Part shown: piece by piece, positions 58,058-64,000 of the stretch
Numbering within the stretch: the stretch's first letter is position 1
How the letters are laid out: every line of letters begins with the position of its first letter
NCBI RefSeq assembly: GCF_008807075.1
Contig: NZ_CP035632.1
Coordinates: 62,001 to 126,000, forward strand
Direction of reading: 5' to 3'
Origin: Synechococcus sp. RSCCF101
Lineage (GTDB): Bacteria; Cyanobacteriota; Cyanobacteriia; PCC-6307; Cyanobiaceae
Length of the DNA: 64,000 bases
Translations under genes and position numbers: made by a program
The notes under the pieces: model-generated
Databases searched by the model: none
What the model saw: only the letters and a program-made list of their open reading frames with translations
Told to the model about the DNA's origin: nothing

Positions 58058-59511
58058 GGGCTGGAGATCGCTGGGGATTGTTTCACAGGCAGCAGGCTGA
58101 GCACCTGCGGCGGCGTGGCGTCGGCCGGGTAGATCAGCCGCACCCGCACCCGGCGCTCCTCCCCGGGCGCGAGGGTGATCCGGCCCAGGGCAGGGCCCGC
58201 CTGACCCTGGCGGGCCACCAGGTGGAAGCGGCGGGCGCCGGCGGGACGACCCGAGGCGCCATCAAGGCCACTCACCTCGACCGGGCCGCGGAACATCACG
58301 GCCTTGCCGGGGGGGCTGCGGAAGCGAAGACCACCGATCGGCTCATCGGTCTTCACAGGCGATTCCAGAGCCAGATCGAGGGCGACGGGGGCATCGCCGT
58401 CGTTGTGGAGGGGCAGGGTGAGGTCGTATTCGACGCCGTAGTTGCCGTGGGCGGCCCAGGCCGTGTCCGGCACGAAGCGTTCCAGCTCGGCGGTCTGCAC
58501 CTGGCCCGTGCCGAGCCGGCCCCGTTCCAGGCTGCTGATCGGCCAGGACACCGGCGCGTCGGCTGCACGGAGGCTGCTGCTCTCCGGTGAGGTCAGGGTT
58601 GCCTGCCAGCGCTGCCCGAGCTGAACGCCGTTGACGCGGGAGTACACGATCCCGCCCGGCGCCCCGCGGGGTGTGGGGCTGTGCTCCCGGGGGCTGAAGC
58701 GACCCGAGGCCAGCAGATCGCGCCAGACGTCGGCGGACGGGGGGGCATCCGGCGGGCCGTAGGTGGCCAGGGTGGCGACGCTCAACGGGCCATCGCTTTC
58801 CAGACGCAGCTGCAGGTTGCGGCCGTTGAGAAGGGGGTCGAGTCCCTCCACCGGCAGGGGCAGGGTCAGCAGCACCGTGGCGGGACCGTCGTCGATGGTC
58901 CATTGCTGAGGCAGCTGCGCTGTGCTCTCGCCCCGCAGCAACTCGCCGGCCACCCGGCTGCCCGGCCCGGAGAACACCGGCTCGGTGGTCTCCGCGATCA
59001 CCGGAGGTAGCGGCAGGAAGGGAGCCGCCACCTGTCCCTGCCGCGTCGCCTGGGAGAGGGATGTGGCCCCCTCCAGCAGTCGCAGGGCAATCGGCCCGGT
59101 GCCGCTGGTGGCGGGCGCCGCCACCACCGCCAGCCAGAGGGTCGAATCGAGTCGATCGGGCCGGCCGGCGTACACGTGGTGACTGAACAGATCGAACCGC
59201 CCGGAGAGGGGGAGGTTCAGGTGGGCATCGCTGCCCTCGCTGCCGAAGCGCTCGGCATCGAAGGTGGAGAGAAGGATGCCGGGCTCCCGGATCAGTTCCG
59301 GGTTGTTGTCGTTGAGCATCGGCACGTCATCCAGCGCACCGCTCAGGGGGCGCACCCGCTGACAGCGGAGCTGCTCGCCATCCGCCTGCGGCGTTCGGGC
59401 CGATGCGGCGTCGGAGGCCAGGGCCAGGCCGAGGGTTCCCGCCAGCAGCAGCGGCATCGCCAGCAGCGGTAGCCGCCCGCGGCGTGTCGAGAGGAGATCC
59501 GGGCGCCTCAT
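58048..59511 (-). CDS. DUF3370 family secreted protein
   Basis: 487 residues. An N-terminal signal (LPLLAMPLLLAGTLGLALASDAASA) precedes a long beta-rich protein with family blocks RPLSGALDDVPMLNDNNPELIREPGILLSTF, FDLFSHHVYAG and AAHGNYGVEYDLTLPLHNDGD. DUF3370 is a cyanobacterial outer-surface or periplasmic family without known function. Its start and the preceding stop overlap (ATGA), so it is coupled to the beta-lactamase-like gene. Confidence 0.88.
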   Translation of the reverse strand: MRRPDLLSTRRGRLPLLAMPLLLAGTLGLALASDAASARTPQADGEQLRCQRVRPLSGALDDVPMLNDNNPELIREPGILLSTFDAERFGSEGSDAHLNLPLSGRFDLFSHHVYAGRPDRLDSTLWLAVVAAPATSGTGPIALRLLEGATSLSQATRQGQVAAPFLPLPPVIAETTEPVFSGPGSRVAGELLRGESTAQLPQQWTIDDGPATVLLTLPLPVEGLDPLLNGRNLQLRLESDGPLSVATLATYGPPDAPPSADVWRDLLASGRFSPREHSPTPRGAPGGIVYSRVNGVQLGQRWQATLTSPESSSLRAADAPVSWPISSLERGRLGTGQVQTAELERFVPDTAWAAHGNYGVEYDLTLPLHNDGDAPVALDLALESPVKTDEPIGGLRFRSPPGKAVMFRGPVEVSGLDGASGRPAGARRFHLVARQGQAGPALGRITLAPGEERRVRVRLIYPADATPPQVLSLLPVKQSPAISSPCP

Positions 59512-60632
59512 TGCGGAGCCTGCATCAGGGTGGGCGCCATCGCGGCCGCCATGGCGCGGATCAGGTCGGTGGAGCGGGGGTCGTTGAAGGGGCCCTCCAC
59601 CATGAAGGCCGCCACGGCGCGTCGGCCGTCCGGCAGGTGGATCAGCCCGGCATCGGCGTAGGCGATGCCGATGTCACCGGTCTTGTTGTAGACGGACACC
59701 CCCTTGGCCATCAGGGCGTCGTCAACGTTGCCCCCGCCCCCGCCGAGCCCCTTGAGCAGGCCCGCCGGCAGCAGGGTGTTGGTGCGGGAGGTGGCCATCA
59801 CCTCCTTGAACAGATCCCGCGCCCTGGGCGAGAGCCGCTCGCCGGTGTCGACCAGGGCCAGGGTGCGGGCCAGGTCACGGGTGCTCGTGGTGTTGGTGCC
59901 CTCGAGATCCGGCAGCCAGTTGTTGACCACCGTGGCGGTCAGCCCGAGATCCTGGAAGCGACGGTTGACCGCCTCCTGCCCACCGGCGGCCCGGATCACC
60001 AGGTTCGTGGCGGTGTTGTCGCTGACCCGGATCATCTCGGTGGCCGCCTCATGCAGCGGGAAGCGCGTTCCCACGGGCTTGGAGGCCATCCAGCCGGCAC
60101 CGCCTCCGATCACCTCCTGGTCCATGGTGAGCGGGGCATCCCAGCGTTGGCTGCCGGCGTCGATCCCCTCGAGGGCGGCAAGCAGGATCGGCGTCTTGAT
60201 CGAACTGGCGGCTGATCGGGGTTCACCGGCCGCCAGCTGGGCGTATCGGCCGTCGTCGAGGATCAGCAGGAATCCGCTGGCCTTGAGATCGGGCTGGGCC
60301 GCGGCCAGAGTCCGCCAGCGCTCACTGATGGCGCTGAGCTCGCTGCTGGTCTCGAACCGCCCACTGGGGAGGCCCTCCGGCAGTGCGCGGACCGTCTGCG
60401 GTTCGTTGCCCTGACCGGCGTCGGTGCTCCCGGCGTCTGCCCCCGAGCGGGCCTGCCAGTGGGGTGCCATCAGCTTGAGGCCGGAGCCGGTGAGAACCCC
60501 CAGGCCCACACCGAGTACGGCAAGCCTCAGCACCAGACGGAACGGCCGGCCCCAGCCTGCGGCGGCACGAGGAGAGGAGGACCGGGACACGGGGGCCTGC
60601 ATGGATGGAAGCTGGACCGGAACGCTAGGCAT
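59508..60632 (-). CDS. Membrane-anchored class A beta-lactamase-fold serine hydrolase
   Basis: 374 residues. One N-terminal helix (LVLRLAVLGVGLGVLTGSGL, about 33-53) anchors a penicillin-interactive domain with S143-S-I-K146, S204-D-N206 and K317-T-G319. The omega-loop Glu region typical of true class A lactamases (ExxLN) is not clear (LPDLEGTNTTSTRDLA). So it may be a peptidoglycan enzyme or beta-lactam-insensitive hydrolase rather than a resistance enzyme. Start at 60632 overlaps the TrmJ-like stop by 8 nt; Met11 is an alternative. Confidence 0.88.
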   Translation of the reverse strand: MPSVPVQLPSMQAPVSRSSSPRAAAGWGRPFRLVLRLAVLGVGLGVLTGSGLKLMAPHWQARSGADAGSTDAGQGNEPQTVRALPEGLPSGRFETSSELSAISERWRTLAAAQPDLKASGFLLILDDGRYAQLAAGEPRSAASSIKTPILLAALEGIDAGSQRWDAPLTMDQEVIGGGAGWMASKPVGTRFPLHEAATEMIRVSDNTATNLVIRAAGGQEAVNRRFQDLGLTATVVNNWLPDLEGTNTTSTRDLARTLALVDTGERLSPRARDLFKEVMATSRTNTLLPAGLLKGLGGGGGNVDDALMAKGVSVYNKTGDIGIAYADAGLIHLPDGRRAVAAFMVEGPFNDPRSTDLIRAMAAAMAPTLMQAPQ

Positions 60633-61395
60633 GGGGATGGCGCGAGGCCCAGCGGAGCTGGCGCACCATGCCTCGCAGCAGTGCCACCTCGCTGTCTGTG
60701 ATGTCGGCGCGGTTCAGGAGAGCGCGCAACTTGGCCATGCGGGCACGGGCGGTGTGAGGCAGGAGAAAGCCCGCATTCAGCAGCAGCTGCTCGGCATCCT
60801 CCAGGCAGGCATCCAGAACACCGTTGGGCGGGAGGTCCTCCCTTGTAGCGGCCGCTCCGTCGGCCGCAAGGGCGCCATGGCCAGGTCCCGATCCGCTCGC
60901 GCCCGGCCGGCGCTGCCGTTCCATCCAGCTGTGCAGCACCACGGCCACCGCATGGGAGAGGTTGAGCGAGCCGTAGGGCGAGCCTGTGTCGATGCGCAGC
61001 AGGCGGTTGGCCTGCAGGAGCTCCTCGTTGCTCAGCCCCCGCGACTCCCGGCCGAACACCACGGCAGCCCGCTCACCCTCGGCAGCGGACTGCAGCCAGT
61101 CGAGCGCCTCGGGAACCGAGAGCGCGGGAACCGGTTCCGGCTCGAGCCGGGCGCTGCAGGCCACCACCCTGTGGCAGTCCGCCAGGGCCTGCCGGAGGCC
61201 GGGATCGATGCGGGCCTGCCGGAGCACCTCTTGACCGTGCACGGCCATGCGCCGGGCCTCGGGACCATCCGGATCGCAGCGAGGGGCCACCAGCCGCAAC
61301 TGCTCAACGGGGAAGTTGGCACAGAGCCGGGCCACGCTGCCCACGTTCAGGGCCCCCTCCGGCTCGACCAGCACCACCACCAGGGGGGCGATCAC
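60625..61395 (-). CDS. SpoU/TrmJ-type RNA methyltransferase
   Basis: 256 residues. The trefoil-knot SPOUT motifs are VVVLVEPEGALNVGSVARLCANF, VFGRESRGLSNEELLQANRLLRI and GSLNLSHAVAVVLHSW, as in TrmJ, which 2'-O-methylates position 32 of tRNA. The C-terminal helical extension (GFLLPHTARARMAKLRALLNRADITDSEVALLRGMV) is also TrmJ-like. The GTG start overlaps the cytM stop (GTGA). Confidence 0.9.
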   Translation of the reverse strand: MIAPLVVVLVEPEGALNVGSVARLCANFPVEQLRLVAPRCDPDGPEARRMAVHGQEVLRQARIDPGLRQALADCHRVVACSARLEPEPVPALSVPEALDWLQSAAEGERAAVVFGRESRGLSNEELLQANRLLRIDTGSPYGSLNLSHAVAVVLHSWMERQRRPGASGSGPGHGALAADGAAATREDLPPNGVLDACLEDAEQLLLNAGFLLPHTARARMAKLRALLNRADITDSEVALLRGMVRQLRWASRHPHA

Positions 61396-61805
61396 TCCAG
61401 GCTGTGCAGGTAGGCGAGCAGGTCAGCCATGGCCTGCGGGTTGGGTTCGAAGCTGGGCATGGGCGGGGTCTCACCGCTCACCACCTGGTGGATCAGGGCG
61501 CTGTCGCTGCGGCGGCGGCTGACGCCATGAAGGTTGGGACCCACGAGCCCGCGGGCCTCCGCGCCGTGGCAGCTGGCGCAGTTCATGCGGAACAACTGGT
61601 CGCCGCTGCCGGCCGATCCCTCGAGGGCGAGGGTGGCCCGAACGTAGGGGTCGCGCCGTGACGCCGGCAGCACCACCAGCAGCAGAGCGATGCAGGCCAC
61701 GGCCGCGGCCAGCAGCAGGCCGCTGATCAGGCTGCGGGCGTCGCCGCTGCGGGCTTCCGTCGTGGCGGCATCCGCAGCTGTTGAGGTGGATGGCGAACCG
61801 GTCAC
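61392..61805 (-). CDS. cytM: Membrane-anchored c-type cytochrome, CytM-like
   Basis: 137 residues. One N-terminal anchor (LISGLLLAAAVACIALLLVVLP) and a monoheme domain with C76-A-S-C79-H80 and a distal Met in PPMPSFEPNPQAM. This fits cyanobacterial cytochrome M, which is implicated in regulating respiratory or photosynthetic electron flow. I use GTG at 61805; the open frame runs further upstream but with no conserved sequence. It is divergent from petG (54 bp). Confidence 0.88.
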   Translation of the reverse strand: MTGSPSTSTAADAATTEARSGDARSLISGLLLAAAVACIALLLVVLPASRRDPYVRATLALEGSAGSGDQLFRMNCASCHGAEARGLVGPNLHGVSRRRSDSALIHQVVSGETPPMPSFEPNPQAMADLLAYLHSLE

Positions 61806-61857
61806 AAAAGCCGAAGGACCATGGAACAATTGTGGCCGACACCCTGACCGGAACGCG

Positions 61858-62556
61858 TCATGATCGAGCCCCTCCTCTGCGGAATCGTCCTGGGGCTGAT
61901 TCCTGTGACCCTTCTGGGTCTGTTCGTGGCGGCGTGGAACCAGTACCGCCGGGGCAGTGCGCTGGGTGGCTGAGAAAGAGAACGCGGCTGCCGCCGTAGG
62001 AGCGCGCACTCTCCAGCTCCCAGCCCAGCGCCGACCAGTCCTCCTCTGAGCAGGCCTGCCGGCCGCATTCGAGCATCAGCAGGCCGCCGGGCCTCAGCCA
62101 GCGCCTCTCGCTCACCAGGGCCCCCACCCTGGGCAGCAGGTCTGCCCCATAGGGCGGATCGGCGTAGATCAGGTCAAAGCCCCGGACCGGTTCATCGCTG
62201 CTGAGCCACTGGAGAACGTCCATCCGGATCGCCTCCAGTGCCGGGGGTGGACCCTCGGATGGGGATCCGGCGCCAGCCGCCACGGCCTCCAGATTCGCCC
62301 GGGCCACGGCCAGCACGCGGGCATTGCGGTCCACGGCCACCACCCGTTCCGCGCCGCGCTGGAGGGCTTCACAGCCCATCACGCCGCTGCCGCAGAACAG
62401 ATCCAGCCAGTGGCACTGCCGCAGTCCCCGCTGCCCCTGGGATCCGTCCCGGTGGACCAGGCGGTTGAACACCGCCTCCCGCACCCTGGATGCGGTGGGC
62501 CTGGCCACGTCACCCGGAGGACTGAGCAGGCGCCGGCCGCTGCTCAGGCGGAGCAT
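61858..62556 (-). CDS. rsmD: 16S rRNA (guanine-N2) methyltransferase RsmD
   Basis: 232 residues. SAM fold: [46 protein letters not shown] (NPPY-like catalytic motif) and LMLECGR. It methylates G966 of 16S rRNA. The conserved part ends near [12 protein letters not shown]; about 38 further residues (Pro/Gly/Arg-rich) run across petG antisense to TGA 61858-61860, probably a lost-stop extension. Start ATG 62556 overlaps the hisH end by 13 nt. Confidence 0.92.
61860..61973 (+). CDS. petG: Cytochrome b6f complex subunit 5
   Basis: 37 residues with one helix: [20 protein letters not shown] followed by [17 protein letters not shown], the usual PetG sequence. PetG is a small structural b6f subunit. 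It lies entirely inside the antisense of the rsmD frame: the rsmD stop TGA and the petG ATG share the palindrome tcatga (61858-61863). Confidence 0.97.
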
Positions 62557-63167
62557 GCGCTCTCTAGCCAGCGCCGCAGAAGGCGCTGGCCATGCAGTCC
62601 CGATTTTTCGGGGTGGAACTGGCAGGCCGCCACATTCCGGTGCCACACGGCTGCCGTGATCGGTTCCCCGGCGAAGCGGACGGAGGCGGCCACGTCCTCC
62701 TGTCGTTCCGGAACCGCGGCGTAGGAATGCACGAAATAGACCCAGGTGGCCGGTTCATCCGCCCTGAGCAGGGGAGTGCCGGCTTCAGCCTGCAGCGGCG
62801 ACCAGCCCATGTGGGGCACCATCTCGCCCCGATCTCTCGGCAGGGCGCGCACATGGCCGGGGATCAGGCCCAGGCCGCGGGCCGATCCTTCGTCGCTGCC
62901 CTCGAACAGCAGCTGCAGCCCGAGGCAGATGCCGAGCAGGGGCCGGCCGTCGTTGCACCATTGCGTCAGGCCCGACGCCAATCCGGAGCGGTGCAGCTGC
63001 TCCATGGCCGGATCGAAGGCTCCCACACCCGGCAGCACCAGGGCGTCGCATGCCGCCATCGCCTCGCTGCGCTGCACGGTGCAGACCCGGCATGAGAGCC
63101 GCTCGAAGGCCCGCTGCACCGAGTGCAGGTTGCCCATGCCGTAATCGAGAAGTCCGATGCTGCTCAT
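62544..63167 (-). CDS. hisH: Imidazole glycerol phosphate synthase subunit HisH
   Basis: 207 residues, a class I glutamine amidotransferase. Nucleophile Cys in PLLGICLGLQLLFEGS, His/Glu dyad in FHPEKSG, N-terminal IGLLDYGMGNLHSVQRAFERL. It supplies ammonia to HisF in histidine synthesis. The ATG overlaps the LOG-family stop (ATGA). Confidence 0.97.
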   Translation of the reverse strand: MSSIGLLDYGMGNLHSVQRAFERLSCRVCTVQRSEAMAACDALVLPGVGAFDPAMEQLHRSGLASGLTQWCNDGRPLLGICLGLQLLFEGSDEGSARGLGLIPGHVRALPRDRGEMVPHMGWSPLQAEAGTPLLRADEPATWVYFVHSYAAVPERQEDVAASVRFAGEPITAAVWHRNVAACQFHPEKSGLHGQRLLRRWLESACSA

Positions 63168-64000
63168 GATCCGATGGTTCCGGGGCGGGTCGGGTCCGAT
63201 TGGCAGGCGGCGTCCGGGGCGTCGGCCAGCTCCAGATCGTTCAGCCAGTCGATGGCCCGGACCAGCAGGCCGATGCGGCGCTCATCGAATCGGAACCGCA
63301 GGCGGAACAGGGGCGTCGCCTCAGGATCGGAGTGCAACCAGCCGTGCTCCAGCCGCTCTGGGCTGCTGCAGCGGAACAGCTCATCGAACTCACGGCTGAA
63401 GCGGTGAATGGCGGTCTGCGGCAACGCTGCGTGCAGATGCAACGCCATGGTGTCGCCACTGCGGTGGATGCTGTGCAACAGGCGATAAAAGTGCCGGATG
63501 CGTTCGATCACCTGCTCCGGGTCGGTGCAGAAGCGCAGCAGGGCCTCATCCTCCGCTGCGATATGACCGTTGCCACGCAGCTGTTCAAGGATGCGCCGCT
63601 GCAGCCTAAGCCAGGAGCCATCGGCCTCCGGCGCCATCAGCACCACGGGGATCGGTGGCGTTCGCCCGGTCTGAATCAGGGTGAGGCTCTCGAACATTTC
63701 GTCGAGGGTGCCGAAGCCGCCGGGGCAGATCACCAGGGCATCGCTCTCACGCAGGAAGAAGAGTTTCCGGGTGAAGAAATAGTGGCAGGTGAGCAGGCGT
63801 TGGTTCGTCGCATCCAGGTAGCGATTGGCCACCTGCTCCTCCGGCAGCCGCACATTGACGCCGAAGCTATGGTCCTGGCCGGCCCCTCTGTTGGCCGCTT
63901 CCATGATGCCCGGACCCGCACCGGTGATCACGTCGAAACCGTTGGCGGCAGCCAGTTGTCCCAGGTGGCAGGCCTGCCGGTAGGCTGATCCATAGGCCGG
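63164..64000 (-). CDS. LOG-family protein (lysine-decarboxylase-like fold), 5' end cut off by the window
   Basis: About 278 residues are visible; the start lies beyond 64000. The LOG signature PGGFGTLDEMFE is clear, preceded by DVITGAGPGIMEAANRGAG. Small LOG proteins are cytokinin riboside 5'-monophosphate phosphoribohydrolases; this one has an extra C-terminal domain of about 110 residues, as in other cyanobacterial 'TIGR00730-like' or PpnN-like long proteins, so nucleotide 5'-monophosphate hydrolysis is plausible. It is coupled to hisH. Confidence 0.9.
   Translation of the reverse strand, partial: PAYGSAYRQACHLGQLAAANGFDVITGAGPGIMEAANRGAGQDHSFGVNVRLPEEQVANRYLDATNQRLLTCHYFFTRKLFFLRESDALVICPGGFGTLDEMFESLTLIQTGRTPPIPVVLMAPEADGSWLRLQRRILEQLRGNGHIAAEDEALLRFCTDPEQVIERIRHFYRLLHSIHRSGDTMALHLHAALPQTAIHRFSREFDELFRCSSPERLEHGWLHSDPEATPLFRLRFRFDERRIGLLVRAIDWLNDLELADAPDAACQSDPTRPGTIGS

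Noticed and set aside
59508-60632. Acquired antibiotic-resistance gene
   Set aside because: No mobile elements, no compositional shift and overlapping coupling with core genes; the protein looks native.

Overview
The window is about two-thirds G+C and almost entirely coding. It reads as core chromosome of a unicellular picocyanobacterium of the Synechococcus/Cyanobium group. Evidence for this: thylakoid and photosystem genes (ndhB, petA, petC, petG, psaF, psaJ, chlI, a one-helix high-light-inducible protein), a cyanobacterial AbrB regulator, a cytochrome M-like protein, cyanobacterial DUF3067 and DUF3370 proteins, cobalamin-type genes and at least 13 GCGATCGC (HIP1) octamers. The high G+C and HIP1 sites fit a freshwater or brackish Cyanobium-like strain better than a low-G+C marine one; that assignment is inference. 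I see no insertion sequence, prophage, CRISPR array or rRNA operon. The only RNA gene found is tRNA-Val(CAC).

Layout. 1-2.1 kb: the end of an unknown gene, a response regulator whose receiver lacks the phospho-acceptor Asp, a divergent PAS-only protein, and a MacB/LolD-type ATPase that follows ndhB. 3.7-9.9 kb: topA followed by a lipoprotein, a DUF2232 membrane protein, a CobT-like protein and a Tat/lipobox binding protein. 9.8-12.7 kb: an iron-sulfur aldo/keto reductase with a bifunctional nuclease, then ribE and cyAbrB convergent over a 22-bp palindrome. 12.8-20.3 kb: the cytochrome oxidase locus, ctaCDE facing ctaA-ctaB and an ABC-2 exporter. 20.3-28 kb: an acidic repeat protein, nanE-like, groEL, fabG, a K+ channel, a family-9-type glycosyltransferase and ispD. 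28-33.5 kb: an S66 peptidase, a UbiA prenyltransferase, ppx, a RodZ-like protein, tRNA-Val and cobM. 33.4-41 kb: lgt, petA, petC, DUF3067, tatC, rqcH, gmk, psaJ, psaF, tsaD. 41.7-50.5 kb: hli, pilT, wecB, a MacA-like adaptor, ychF, a PilZ protein, an MFS transporter and a DUF1400 hydrolase. 50.6-64 kb: a long, mostly overlapping minus-strand series (LOG protein, hisH, rsmD, cytM, a TrmJ-like protein, a beta-lactamase fold protein, DUF3370, chlI, ruvC, 5-FCL, sufE, hom, an oligopeptide-type ABC pair), interrupted only by petG on the other strand.

Functionally the window joins photosynthetic and respiratory electron transport (NDH-1, cytochrome b6f, PSI, cytochrome oxidase and its heme A pathway), cofactor synthesis (riboflavin, corrinoid, chlorophyll, isoprenoid, Fe-S), envelope biogenesis (Lgt, TatC, RodZ, S66 peptidase, MacA/MacB pieces, oligopeptide ABC) and RNA/protein quality control (TsaD, RqcH, YchF, RsmD).

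The most notable global signal is that five otherwise well-conserved genes (ctaA, the glycosyltransferase, ppx, rqcH, pilT) each appear one base short inside or next to a G or C run of 5 to 8. All five deviations have the same sign, which points first to a sequencing or assembly artefact and only second to biology. I did not find a convincing undescribed multi-gene system. The best biological leads are the Asp-less response regulator facing a PAS-only protein, petG lying wholly antisense within the 3' end of rsmD, and several small proteins conserved in appearance but without an assigned function.
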